DNA of 64,000 bases from JAUIIK01 sp963709995 (lineage in GTDB: Bacteria > Chloroflexota > Chloroflexia > Thermomicrobiales > CFX8): assembly GCA_963709995.1 (NCBI GenBank), contig CAVPYN010000001.1:310001-374000 (forward strand), given 5' to 3'. Under the pieces are notes generated by a model, which was not told where the DNA came from, searched no databases, and saw only the letters and a list, made by a program, of their open reading frames with translations. The translations under genes and the position numbers were made by a program. Shown in pieces: positions 53,182 to 62,131 of this stretch (positions are counted from its first letter, which is position 1; each line of letters starts with the position of its first letter).

Positions 53182-55612
53182 TTACAAATCGTCGTTATCC
53201 GGGTCAGTCTGTACCAGTCCATGCTGGTAGGCAAAGGCGACGGCGGCGGTCTGGGTGTTGACGCCCAGTTTGCCGTAGACGTTGCTCTGATGAGTTGAGA
53301 CGGTACGTGGGCTGATCGACAGCGACTCCGCGATTTCCTGGGACGTCATGCCGTGGGCGAGGAGTCGGAGGACGTCCAGTTCGCGAGGTGTCAGCCTGGA
53401 GTGCGGGTCCGCGACGCTTGTTCTCGAAGACTCTCCGGGGTCCGGCCGAAGTTCGATCCGTTCAGCCAGATCGGCAGCCTGCCTGAATGAGAGCGAAGCG
53501 CCGCGTTCCCATTCCAGCGTGAATTGATGTTCACCCAGCGCCTCTCGAAGATGATTCAGATCCCGCTGGTATTTCGGTTGACCAAGTGGTGTGACCGGCG
53601 GCCCGTAGCCCTTTCGGATCGACTCGGCGGCCCCGTACAGTTGGACGGCGTCGACAAAACGTTCACTCAGCGCCAGGATCTCACCGATCCCCCGGATGTT
53701 GCCGGCCGCGGCATAGCGATCGCTGTGGCGCTGGCGGAGGCGGAGCGCGGCCTGTTGTAGCCGGAGCGCTTCATCGTATTCCTTGCGGTCGCGGGCGATG
53801 CGAGCAAGGTAGGTTAATGGGCCGGCTTCGGACCAGCCCTGCCCCGCTCGTTGGAATAGATCGCGCGCCTCGTTCAAGAGCCTGTGGGCATCATCGCTCT
53901 TCTTCTGGTGATAGAGGACTGCCCCTAAGAGGTAGATCATGTGCGGGGACCAGACCTGATCACCCTCCTGGCGCAGGACTTCGAGCGCGGCCTTCGCGTT
54001 TTCCGCTGCCCCGGCATAGTTTCCTTGCTCAACGGCGAGAATGGCCAGGTACAGAGTCGAGGTGGCCACCCCGAGGTCAAATCCGAGATCTCGATAGCTT
54101 CGTCGCATGTAGTGAGTGATCTCTTGCGCGCGTGGATAGTCACGTTGTAGTCCAGCGAGCCAGGCCACGGCCCACACGCATAGGAGCATCTCCCGGTCAG
54201 GTGGTTGAAGAGGGGCACTCATGACCTCTACAGACCAGGCGGCTGCATCCTCAAAGAAATCACCGCTGGGCCAACCCTGGACGATTTCATCCAGTAGCGA
54301 GTTTATGGCGCCGGTGTTCGTGGCTCCGAGTAGATACCAGTATTGTGCGAGAGTCCCTGAAAACATCAGGGTGTCCTTGAGGACGCCGTAGCGAACGCTC
54401 CAATGAAGCGCGGATCGGAGATTGTCGATATCGGCTTCAAGCAGTGATGCCCGGCGTCGGTCAACGTAGTAGGTGGCCAACAGGCTCAACTTCGCGCACC
54501 AGCGGACGTGCCGGCTGGCCGTCTCTGCAAGCTCTCCTTCGATCTGAAGCTTTTCCAAGCCGAATTCGCGAATTGTTTCCAGTATCTGGAATCGCTGTTC
54601 TTCCGAATTCTCATGATCAGGATAGATGAGGTGAGATTCAATGAGCGCTGACAGTAAGGGAATCGCGACTCCACCACATTGTCGATTATGAAGGCAGCTG
54701 CTTCGAGCGTCCACAGCCACCTCTGAAGACAGCCAGGCTTCTAAAGAGGCGTTGCTCATCTGGACCAAGCAGGTCGTAGCTCCAGGCGATCGTGTCGCGC
54801 AACGTCCGCTGGCGTTCAGGAACGTCGCGCGGGCCGCCGGTCAGGAACGGCAGGCTCCGATCGAGGCGGGTCAGCAGACCCTGTGGTTGCAGCACCCGTG
54901 TCCTGGCGGCCGCCAGCTCGATGGCGAGTAGCAGGCCGTCGAGCCTGCGACAGATCTCGACGATCGCGGAGACGTTGCCGGGCGTGACATTGAAGGATGG
55001 ATTGACCGCCCGGGCGCGCTGGATGAACAGCGCGGCGGCGGCATTCTTTTCAATATCTTCCGGCGCTGCGATTGAGAGGTCGTCAGGAAGCGGTAACGGC
55101 GCTACCGGAAGCTCGAATTCACCGGAGACATTCAACACGACACGGCTCGTCACCAGCACGGTCAGATCGGGGCACTCGGCAAGGAGCACGGTGATTTGAG
55201 GCGCTGACTCGACGATATGTTCGAAGTTGTCGAGCAGTAGCAACAGATTTCGATCCTGGAGGGCATTGACGATCCCGTCCAGGCTGGAGAGACCCCGCGA
55301 CTGCTGGACCTCAAGGACTCTGCCAATCATTTCCATCAACTGCAGGGGATCCATCGTCGCGGCGAGTGAGACGAAGTGCACACCGTCCACATACTCTGGG
55401 CCCGCCTGCCGGACAACTTCTGTAGCAACCCGTGTCTTCCCAACTCCGCCTGGACCGGTGAGGGTAAGAAGGCGCACTTCCGGCCGGCGAAGCATGGCCA
55501 GAATAGCTTCGATCTCGGACTCACGCCCAAGCAGCGGCGTGAGTGGCTGCGGCAGGCGCGAACCCCTCATGCTTGTGGCGGATGTTCGATTGTTCGGATA
55601 CCGTGTAGCCAT
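53182..55612 (-). CDS. LuxR-family ATPase regulator with TPR-like middle, frameshifted
   Basis: Large transcription regulator of the NB-ARC/LuxR type. N-terminal ATPase: LLGRESEIEAILAML, Walker A TGPGGVGKTRVATEV, Walker B LLLLLDNFEHIVE, then CRRLDGLLLAIELAAART. A long helical repeat region (about 450 residues) leads to a LuxR HTH: LTPRELDVLRLLAHGMTSQE and ISPRTVSTHQSNVYGKLGV. Two frame changes between 54700 and 54660 split the ATPase C-end (RLFRSLAVFRGG, then TLEAAAFIIDNVVE, then IPLLSALIESHLIYP). Repaired length about 810. ATG 55612 has no strong ribosome site. Confidence 0.82.
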
Positions 55613-55680
55613 TGCTGTGACGCCCGGGATGAAGAACGGACTGGTGTGCGTCGTTATCTTCCGCCGGACGCCATCTGGTG

Positions 55681-57375
55681 TCAAATGCTTGGATGTTGCG
55701 CGGTCAGCTGGTCGATGGGTTCGACCTCGGTTCCACCGGACCACCGGCGCCGCCAACGGCGCCGCGCTGCCCATGCCAGCGAGATGAGGTTTCCGACGAG
55801 AAGTAGGATCAGGATGCCGGTGATCCAGGGGTAGATCCAGGCGTGGACCGGCGTCCTGGAGATCACGTAGTTGATCAACACCGGTGGTTCATCGCTTGGT
55901 TCAGCCAGCAACATGATCGTCGCCAGGTGGTTGCCGTCGGGCATCTCCCGTGCGATCGTCACCCGCTCGCGGCCGCCGCCATCGATCTCGATCCGGCGCT
56001 CGATGGATCCATCCACCGTGACTACCAGCGTTCCGCCATCACCAGCATCGAAGCGCAGGTCGAGGCGCTGGCCATCGAATGGAATGGCGATTGCGCGACC
56101 GGCCGCAAGATCCGTCTGGAGATCGCCAGCCGGATATTCGCCAACCCCCTGCATTTGAATGTCCGGAGCGGCTTCCTTGAGCGCGTCGTAGGCGGGATAG
56201 GGGCTGAAGTCGTGCTCGACGATTGCGAAGCCTCTCGTTGTGTTGGCGATTTCATCGGGATGGTCCGGGGGACGAGGAAAGCGGAATGTCCAGACGGCCA
56301 TGACGCCCATCCAGGGCCATTCGCGCTGGGCGCGAAGATAACCGTTCACCAGGAACTCCGCCTGATCCTCACGGTTCACCGGCTCCCCCCAGGGCGATGG
56401 GTTGCCGGTCCAGTCATCCGGCAGCGACACCCAGCCATACTCGACCGCCCAGATCGGCGTGCCGCCATCGCCGTTGCGCTCCATGGTCTCGCGGAACTGG
56501 ATGACGCGCGAGAAGTTGTTGCGCGAGAAGTCCACGCGGCGGTCAAATGGCGAATAGCCGTAGCCGTAGACCATCGCCGACGCGATGTCGAAGTACTCCG
56601 CCGCGCCGAGATCGTAGAGATCCTGGAGGTAGATCAGCTCGCTGACATTGACCGGCCCTCGCTGGTCGGTCGGCGCCAGCCCGGCGAGCAGGACGACCGC
56701 GTCGGGGTCAATCGTTTTGATCGTCGTGTACCCGGCCTCTAGCAACTCCAGATACCCGGCGGGATCGATCGGCAGGCCGCCCCACTCCCCTTCCAGATTT
56801 GGCTCGTTCCAGAGCTGGTAGTAGCGGATGCGTCCTTTGTAACGTGTCGCGACGGCTTCGACGTAATCGACCCAATCCTGGATGTCGTTTGGGGGGCCGT
56901 CGGGAAACCGCTCGGCGTTGGGCTGTCCCTCACGCGACCATCTGGGCGGCTTCTCCAGCCGGGCGATGATCTCGATCTCGCGTTCCCCGGCAAGGTCAAC
57001 CATGCGGTCAAACTTCGGCCAGGTTGGCTCGCCGAAGCGATCCTTGTACACCCCTTTGGCTTCAGGTTCGAGATCGAACCAGCCGAAGATCTGGCGGATG
57101 TAGCCGAAACCTGCCTCGTCGATCATGTCCATCGAACGCTCGACGACCTCTGGATCGGGTTCCAGGTCCAGAAACGTGTTGATGCCCATCGGATTGAGAT
57201 CGGTGTGGGGAATCGGCTCCATGTCGATTCCCGCGGTGACGCCCCGGTTGAAGTAGTCGTCGGCGAGCTGAACGCCGAACAGGCCCGCCAGGAGACCGGC
57301 GATAACCGCGATGTGGAGTGTGAAGACGATGAGATCTTGCCTGCGGGCCACCAGTTGTTTCATGCGCGCGATCAC
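55681..57375 (-). CDS. Membrane-anchored clan-A glycoside hydrolase
   Basis: 564 residues; GTG 57375 (ATG 57363 also possible). An N-terminal membrane segment (LIVFTLHIAVIAGLLAGLFG), a (beta/alpha)8 barrel with the acid/base Glu191 in YYQLWNEPNLEGEW and the nucleophile Glu312 in PIWAVEYGWVS, as in GH39/GH5-like enzymes, a small beta domain and a C-terminal span (WITGILILLLVGNLISLAWA) with an Arg-rich end. Likely cleaves a beta-linked glycan outside the membrane; the exact family and substrate are unknown. Confidence 0.8.
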   Translation of the reverse strand: MIARMKQLVARRQDLIVFTLHIAVIAGLLAGLFGVQLADDYFNRGVTAGIDMEPIPHTDLNPMGINTFLDLEPDPEVVERSMDMIDEAGFGYIRQIFGWFDLEPEAKGVYKDRFGEPTWPKFDRMVDLAGEREIEIIARLEKPPRWSREGQPNAERFPDGPPNDIQDWVDYVEAVATRYKGRIRYYQLWNEPNLEGEWGGLPIDPAGYLELLEAGYTTIKTIDPDAVVLLAGLAPTDQRGPVNVSELIYLQDLYDLGAAEYFDIASAMVYGYGYSPFDRRVDFSRNNFSRVIQFRETMERNGDGGTPIWAVEYGWVSLPDDWTGNPSPWGEPVNREDQAEFLVNGYLRAQREWPWMGVMAVWTFRFPRPPDHPDEIANTTRGFAIVEHDFSPYPAYDALKEAAPDIQMQGVGEYPAGDLQTDLAAGRAIAIPFDGQRLDLRFDAGDGGTLVVTVDGSIERRIEIDGGGRERVTIAREMPDGNHLATIMLLAEPSDEPPVLINYVISRTPVHAWIYPWITGILILLLVGNLISLAWAARRRWRRRWSGGTEVEPIDQLTAQHPSI

Positions 57376-57527
57376 TCGAGTTCCACCCCCGGACCTTAGA
57401 ATACGCGACCAGGCGTCAGGTTTCGGAGCCGCTTCCGGCGGTTGCTACACTTCAGGTCCGGAGCGCCGGGGATTCCCGGCGCTGGCATCTCGAACTACAA
57501 CATCTCCGGGAGGAGACGCATACATCC

Positions 57528-58616
57528 ATGGTCAAAGTATCCGAGGAGCAGCTACAGGAAACAATCGCCGCGGTTGAAGAGCCGCTGCTTGGGAAGACGC
57601 TCGGTGAGACGCGTTCGATTCGGGACATCGAAGCGGGCCGCAAGGACGTCAAGGTTCTGGTGGAACTGCCGGTCTACGGCTACACAGAACAGGCCGTGCT
57701 TCAAGAGCGCATAGCCGGGGCATTGTCATCGCTCCAGGACGAGCGCAAGATCGATGTTGGCTTCATGCCGCGTGTGCGGGCCGTTGGCGGGGTTCCGGGC
57801 AAGGGCAGCATTCCGGGGGTGAGCAACGCCTTCGCGGTCGCCTCGGGGAAGGGTGGCGTCGGGAAGTCGACGGTTGCCGTCAATCTGGCCCTCGCGCTGG
57901 CGCAGGATGGCGCGAGCGTCGGCTTGATGGACGCAGATGTCTACGGACCAAGCATCCCGATGATGCTCGGGTCGAACGCCCGTCCGGGCATGGTCGATGA
58001 GAAGATCATCCCGCCCCAGTCATTTGGCATCAAGATCATGTCGATCGGTTTCCTGATGCCTGCGGACAAGGCGCTGATCTGGCGCGGGCCGTTGGTTGCC
58101 CAATTGATCAACCAGTTTCTTGGAGACGTCAACTGGGGCAAGCTCGACTACCTGGTGATCGACATGCCTCCGGGTACCGGCGACGCCCATCTCTCGCTTG
58201 TCCAGGCAGTCCAGCTTGCCGGGGCGGTCATCACGACAACCCCTCAGGATGTCGCGATCGCCGACGCGATCAAAGGGATCAGAATGTTCGAGGAGGTCAA
58301 AGCGCCGATTCTCGGTATCGTCGAGAACATGTCCCATTTCGTCTGCCCGGGCTGCGGGGAGACCTACGATATCTTCGGGACCGGCGGCGGAAAGCGGACA
58401 GCCGAGGAGTTTGGCGTCGAGTTGCTGGGACAGATCCCGATCGACCCGTCGATCCGCCAGGCCGGGGACATCGGCCATCCGATCGTGGCATCGCATCCTG
58501 ATTCGGTTCCCGCGCAGGCGTTCCGGCAAGCTGCCCGAAACATCTCGATTGGCATCGCCAGAGCTGCCGCGACTCGCCCGCACCGCCCGACGATCCAGCT
58601 GATGCAAGCGCCGTAG
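57528..58616 (+). CDS. apbC: Mrp/NBP35-family Fe-S cluster carrier ATPase
   Basis: 362 residues; GGGAGGAG precedes the ATG. N-terminal MIP18/DUF59 domain (LGKTLGETRSIRDIEAG), then a deviant Walker A ASGKGGVGKSTVAVNLALAL, VYGPSIPMMLG, VIDMPPGTGDAHLS and the cluster-binding FVCPGCGE. It carries and transfers 4Fe-4S clusters to apo-enzymes in the cytoplasm. Divergent from the glycoside hydrolase. Confidence 0.95.
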   Translation: MVKVSEEQLQETIAAVEEPLLGKTLGETRSIRDIEAGRKDVKVLVELPVYGYTEQAVLQERIAGALSSLQDERKIDVGFMPRVRAVGGVPGKGSIPGVSNAFAVASGKGGVGKSTVAVNLALALAQDGASVGLMDADVYGPSIPMMLGSNARPGMVDEKIIPPQSFGIKIMSIGFLMPADKALIWRGPLVAQLINQFLGDVNWGKLDYLVIDMPPGTGDAHLSLVQAVQLAGAVITTTPQDVAIADAIKGIRMFEEVKAPILGIVENMSHFVCPGCGETYDIFGTGGGKRTAEEFGVELLGQIPIDPSIRQAGDIGHPIVASHPDSVPAQAFRQAARNISIGIARAAATRPHRPTIQLMQAP

Positions 58617-58670
58617 CGGCAGACGTGGGGAATCTGCTGTGACACGTGCTCTTCATTTCGAACGGATGTC

Positions 58671-58702
58671 CCCGGTGTGCCTGTCAGGCATCGCACGCCG
58701 GG
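58671..58702 (+). terminator. Nested hairpin after apbC
   Basis: CCCGGTGTGC (58671-58680) pairs with GCACGCCGGG (58693-58702), one G-U, enclosing GCCTG-T-CAGGC-like pairing. Likely the apbC terminator although the U-tract is weak. Confidence 0.5.
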
Positions 58703-58743
58703 TCTCGGCCATTCTGCGTGCTGAAGAGGTAGAGCGTATGCAG

Positions 58744-58769
58744 GTAGAGACGCGCCGGTGGCGCGTCTC
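58744..58769. repeat. Dispersed palindrome, copy 2
   Basis: GAGACGCGCC (58747-58756) and its exact inverse GGCGCGTCTC (58760-58769) around GGT, preceded by CAGGTA. Same family as copies at 36635 and 58812. Confidence 0.75.
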
Positions 58770-58811
58770 GCGACCATCATCAACGCTGCCCCAGTGATAA
58801 CGGAATCCAGG

Positions 58812-58840
58812 TCGAGACGCGCCAGCGGCACGTCTCTACG
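58812..58840. repeat. Dispersed palindrome, copy 3
   Basis: GAGACGCGCC (58814-58823) and GGCACGTCTC (58827-58836), one mismatch, loop AGC, with CAGGTC before and TACGCAA after. It lies 42 bp after copy 2 in tandem. Confidence 0.7.
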
Positions 58841-58850
58841 CAAAGCGGCG

Positions 58851-59549
58851 CTACTCGGAGAGCAGCGAGCGCAGTCCATCGGGATCGGTGATGACGATCT
58901 TCTTGCGGCCGGTCTCAACATAGCCGCTGGCCTTGAACTCGTTCAGCGTTGCGGTGATCGTTTCCCGGTAGGAGCCGAGAATTTCGGCCAGGTGCTGGTG
59001 GGTCAACCCCTTCACGACAAGGTTGCCGCGCCAATCGGTATCGTCGGCAAGCCGCAGCAGCAGGCTGGCAAGACGCTCCTTCAACCCTTGGAAGGCCATC
59101 TCCTGCAGGCGCTCCTCGGCCGACTCCAGACGTTCGCTCAACACTTCGGCGATGCGGACGGCGACGATCGGGTACTTGTTGATCAGGCTCATGACATCGC
59201 GCCGGCTCATAGAGCAGATCAGGCAGTCGGTGAGCGCCTCGGCTTCGCTATTCTGGAGCCGCTGCCCGAGGAAGGGCATTTCACCGAAGATCGTGCCAGC
59301 GTCGAGCGTCGCCGTGATCAGCCGCTTGCCATCCTCATTGATCCTTGACAGGATCACCTGCCCCTTCTTCAGGATAAAGAGCACCTCTGCCGGGTCATGA
59401 GCGTGGTAGAAGATGCGGCCGGGTTCGCAGGTGAACATCGGAGCAGACGCCTCGATGTCTTTCATCTCCGGTTCATCGAGGTCCTGAAAAATGTCTACTG
59501 TCTTGAGGTAGGCCAATTTCGTCGTTTCGGGGGCCGGAATGGCAACCAC
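58851..59549 (-). CDS. Crp/Fnr-family transcription regulator
   Basis: 232 residues from GTG 59549, 5 nt after AGGAGG, preferred over ATG 59567. The cyclic-nucleotide-binding barrel has VLFILKKGQVILSRINEDGK and FGEMPFLGQRLQNSEAEAL; the winged helix has THQHLAEILGSYRETITATL and a C-terminal wing. No Fe-S Cys set of FNR is present. Effector unknown. It follows the glutaredoxin-like gene by 42 bp, suggesting a redox- or stress-linked unit. Confidence 0.9.
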   Translation of the reverse strand: MVAIPAPETTKLAYLKTVDIFQDLDEPEMKDIEASAPMFTCEPGRIFYHAHDPAEVLFILKKGQVILSRINEDGKRLITATLDAGTIFGEMPFLGQRLQNSEAEALTDCLICSMSRRDVMSLINKYPIVAVRIAEVLSERLESAEERLQEMAFQGLKERLASLLLRLADDTDWRGNLVVKGLTHQHLAEILGSYRETITATLNEFKASGYVETGRKKIVITDPDGLRSLLSE

Positions 59550-59591
59550 GCGGTCCTCCTGTCGCATTCAACCTGCCCGCGCTATCTGGCT

Positions 59592-59846
59592 TCAGGCCCG
59601 GATGTAGCGGCGCACGATCGCTTCAAGCTCGATGAAGTATGGATTGCCGAGTGAGACGACATCTCCATTGAGCATATAGGTTGGCACACTGAACACCTCG
59701 GGAGGCGCCTGGTTGCCTGGATCATCCAGATTAACGATCTCGACCCGCAATTCGGGGATTCGTTCCTCGATCACCTTCACTAGCCGAAAGGTGTCCTCGC
59801 ATGTCGGGCAATGGGTCATCGTGTAGATCTTCAAGCTCGCGTTCAT
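59592..59846 (-). CDS. Glutaredoxin-like protein
   Basis: 84 residues from ATG 59846; upstream ATG 59861, GTG 59858 and TTG 59867 are in frame. Thioredoxin fold with the redox motif TMTHCPTCEDTFR, then VEIVNLDDPGN, the cis-Pro in FSVPTYMLNGDVVSLGNP. A small dithiol reductase or reporter of thiol state. Precedes the Crp-like regulator. Confidence 0.85.
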   Translation of the reverse strand: MNASLKIYTMTHCPTCEDTFRLVKVIEERIPELRVEIVNLDDPGNQAPPEVFSVPTYMLNGDVVSLGNPYFIELEAIVRRYIRA

Positions 59847-59935
59847 CGGATCGCTCACCATTTCCAACGTGGTTGAGAACGTCGATATGGCCAGCCTATA
59901 CCGGACGCCGAAGCATCGTCGTAAGAGCGCTTACG

Positions 59936-60094
59936 CTACGCCAGAGATTGTGTCGCCAGCGAACAACACAAGACGGTGGCTGCTTTTGATAACCACGAGG
60001 CAACCTGTTCTTTCTTGACCGGATAATGCAGGGCCAGCGCTTTCGATACGGCGCGAATGGCGATCCCCCGCTGGAGGAGCGCGAACAGGCACAT
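59936..60094 (-). CDS. Possible 52-residue protein
   Basis: A short frame from ATG 60094 with a coding-like middle (LLQRGIAIRAVSKALALHYP, then VKKEQVASWLSKAATVL) that could be a helix-turn-helix. No ribosome site is seen and no family is recognised. It lies directly after the Tat lipoprotein gene on the same strand. Confidence 0.25.
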   Translation of the reverse strand: MCLFALLQRGIAIRAVSKALALHYPVKKEQVASWLSKAATVLCCSLATQSLA

Positions 60095-60130
60095 CCCGTT
60101 GAGGATGCGCCCGTTCGCAACGGGGCGAGG

Positions 60131-61309
60131 CTATGCCTCGTAGGTGTTCGGCGCGAGGATCGGCGCCGGGCAGTTGACGACAAAGCCGTTCGGGTGGGTG
60201 TCGGGCACGCCGTTATACAGCGTCAACGTGCCGGACTCTACAAGCGCGTCGAGTTCTTCCTGCGACGTCACAACCGTTGCCTGGGTTGGATCGACCCACT
60301 CGGCGGCATGATGATCCCAGAAGGGACTCCAGATCGGATCGCCGGCCTTCGAGTTGAAGATCGCCGGTTGGAATCCTTCAACTCCGGGACCAGCCAGGCC
60401 ATTGACAAAGATGGTTATTGGTGCGGTCGCGCCGGCATCGATCAGCGCACCCGTCGCGCCCGATCCAACCACGCCCATCATCGGCGCCATCGGTACCGCC
60501 GAGGTGTCGGTGACGATATAGCGGCTTCCGGGGAAGCACTGGTGCAGCTTGAAGGTTACAGTCATCGCATCCATGTCCGGTTCGGCGATAAGCGGGCCTG
60601 CTCCGAGCGGGAGCATCAGGTCGGGGTCGACCGGCAAGCCAACGTCGCCCCAGCGAACCAGCGGAAAGTTCACGACTACGTCGGTTTCCTCGATCGTGAC
60701 CGTCCCGGCTTCCTGGGCTTCGAGCAAAGCTGATTCGGAGGTGATCAGTTCCGGGTCGCCGCTGAAGCTGACCGTGTGGATCTGAAAGGCGGGCGTATAA
60801 TCATCCAGGCCGGGAATCGTCGTCACGATCGATCCTTGCCCATCAGCGCTCTGGGCGAAGGTGTACAGATTTGCATAGCTGCCCTCCGCCTGGAGCGCGT
60901 TTTGCATGAGCGGCACGAAGACCAGCTGCTCAGCTTCAGCGTATGTCTTGTCCGAGGCATCCGTCCGGATGAAGTAGACATCCTGATCCTCGAAGTGGCC
61001 CTTGTGCATCGCAAATGTCACTGACCCGAACGGGCCCTCCCAGCCGTCCGGCTCCAGCGAGTAGTCGACAACATCACCAACGAGCACCTGAACATCTGTT
61101 GCGTCGCCCCCGCCGGTTTCTCCGGACGTGGCGGCACCTCCGGCTTCGCCCGCAGTTGGCGATGGTTCGACAGCGGCATTGGCATCAGACGTCGCTGTTG
61201 GACCACCATCGTCATCGTCCCCGCAGGCGGCAAGCGCGAAGGTCGCGCCGACGGCCGCGGTAAGAGACAGGAATTTCCTCCGGGACAATGGGTACTGGAG
61301 CTTCGACAA
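60131..61309 (-). CDS. Tat-exported lipoprotein (DUF7482-like C-terminal domain)
   Basis: 392 residues from TTG 61309, 7 nt after AGGAG. A twin-arginine signal SRRKFLSLTAAVGATFALAAC ends at a lipobox Cys, followed by an Asp run and a Thr/Gly/Ala linker. The mature part has VGDVVDYSLEPDGWEGPFGS, LVFVPLMQNALQAEG and, near the end, LHQCFPGSRYIVTDTS and DPIWSPFWDHHAAEWVD, like a family of unknown function in Chloroflexota and haloarchaea. Function unknown; His/Cys/Met clusters could bind metal. Confidence 0.78.
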   Translation of the reverse strand: MSKLQYPLSRRKFLSLTAAVGATFALAACGDDDDGGPTATSDANAAVEPSPTAGEAGGAATSGETGGGDATDVQVLVGDVVDYSLEPDGWEGPFGSVTFAMHKGHFEDQDVYFIRTDASDKTYAEAEQLVFVPLMQNALQAEGSYANLYTFAQSADGQGSIVTTIPGLDDYTPAFQIHTVSFSGDPELITSESALLEAQEAGTVTIEETDVVVNFPLVRWGDVGLPVDPDLMLPLGAGPLIAEPDMDAMTVTFKLHQCFPGSRYIVTDTSAVPMAPMMGVVGSGATGALIDAGATAPITIFVNGLAGPGVEGFQPAIFNSKAGDPIWSPFWDHHAAEWVDPTQATVVTSQEELDALVESGTLTLYNGVPDTHPNGFVVNCPAPILAPNTYEA

Positions 61310-61665
61310 AAGCCCTCTCCTCTCGTGTATACGTTTCACCGGTTTCAAGGTCCGCGGGCGCTTGGCCCGGCGGGACACCAACAAGCATCCCGCGTGAACG
61401 GACAGTCTCACGCTATCACCGGAATCGCGAAGGGAATGTAAGTAGCTCTACTCTGGGAAGGAAGGCTGGCAACCGGTTCTGATATGGAATTGCGCTGATA
61501 CCTCTTGATTGAGCTGGGAGGTTTGACCCAGACGTGCGCCAGCGAGTCGCCGGGTCGCCGCTACGGATTCAGGAAACTTCGCACTTTGCTTCGTATGACT
61601 TGGCGGCCGGACCTTCCGTAAACTCCCAAGAGCGACCTTGAGAGGTAGGAGAGGGGCCGAAGCAA
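61310..61665. other. Divergent intergenic region
   Basis: 356 bp between the Tat lipoprotein and the split-barrel oxidoreductase. No gene, repeat or RNA element that I can support. Confidence 0.4.
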
Positions 61666-62112
61666 ATGACTGGGACGACACTGGATGAACTGCTCCGGCA
61701 GGGACGGCAGCAGGCAGGGGGTGACCTGAAATCCCTGATCGATCATCCAGATTGCCAGATGGATGCGGAAGCATTTCGGACCTTTGTGGCCGAAGTGGGA
61801 ATCTGGGCGATGGCGACAGCTGGCGAGTCCGGGAGCCCGCACATTGCGCCGGTCCATCTTCGTCTCACGGATGACGACGAGTTCCAGATGACGATGCACA
61901 CCGAGAGCGTCCGGATGCGCGACATCGAGCGCGATCCACGGGTGGCGTTCACCGGGTGGGCAGATGGACGCAGGATGGCGATTATCTACGGCAGAGCATC
62001 GCGGATTCCCGGAACTGACCGGTTATCCGGCGCGGGCGGCAGGGACAAACCGGTGGTCACGCTCAAGATCGAGCCCACCAGGATCTACGCCATGAATCCG
62101 ACAGGACGTTAG
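61666..62112 (+). CDS. Pyridoxamine-phosphate-oxidase-like split-barrel protein
   Basis: 148 residues with TAGGAGAGGGG upstream. Split beta-barrel of the PNPOx/FDOR type: GIWAMATAGESGSPHIAPVH, EFQMTMHTESVRMRDIERD and a PRVAFTGWADGRR segment. Family members bind FMN, F420 or haem; the F420 genes in the window make an F420 role plausible. Substrate unknown. Confidence 0.8.
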   Translation: MTGTTLDELLRQGRQQAGGDLKSLIDHPDCQMDAEAFRTFVAEVGIWAMATAGESGSPHIAPVHLRLTDDDEFQMTMHTESVRMRDIERDPRVAFTGWADGRRMAIIYGRASRIPGTDRLSGAGGRDKPVVTLKIEPTRIYAMNPTGR

Positions 62113-62131
62113 CCAGCGCCGCGAACGGCAC

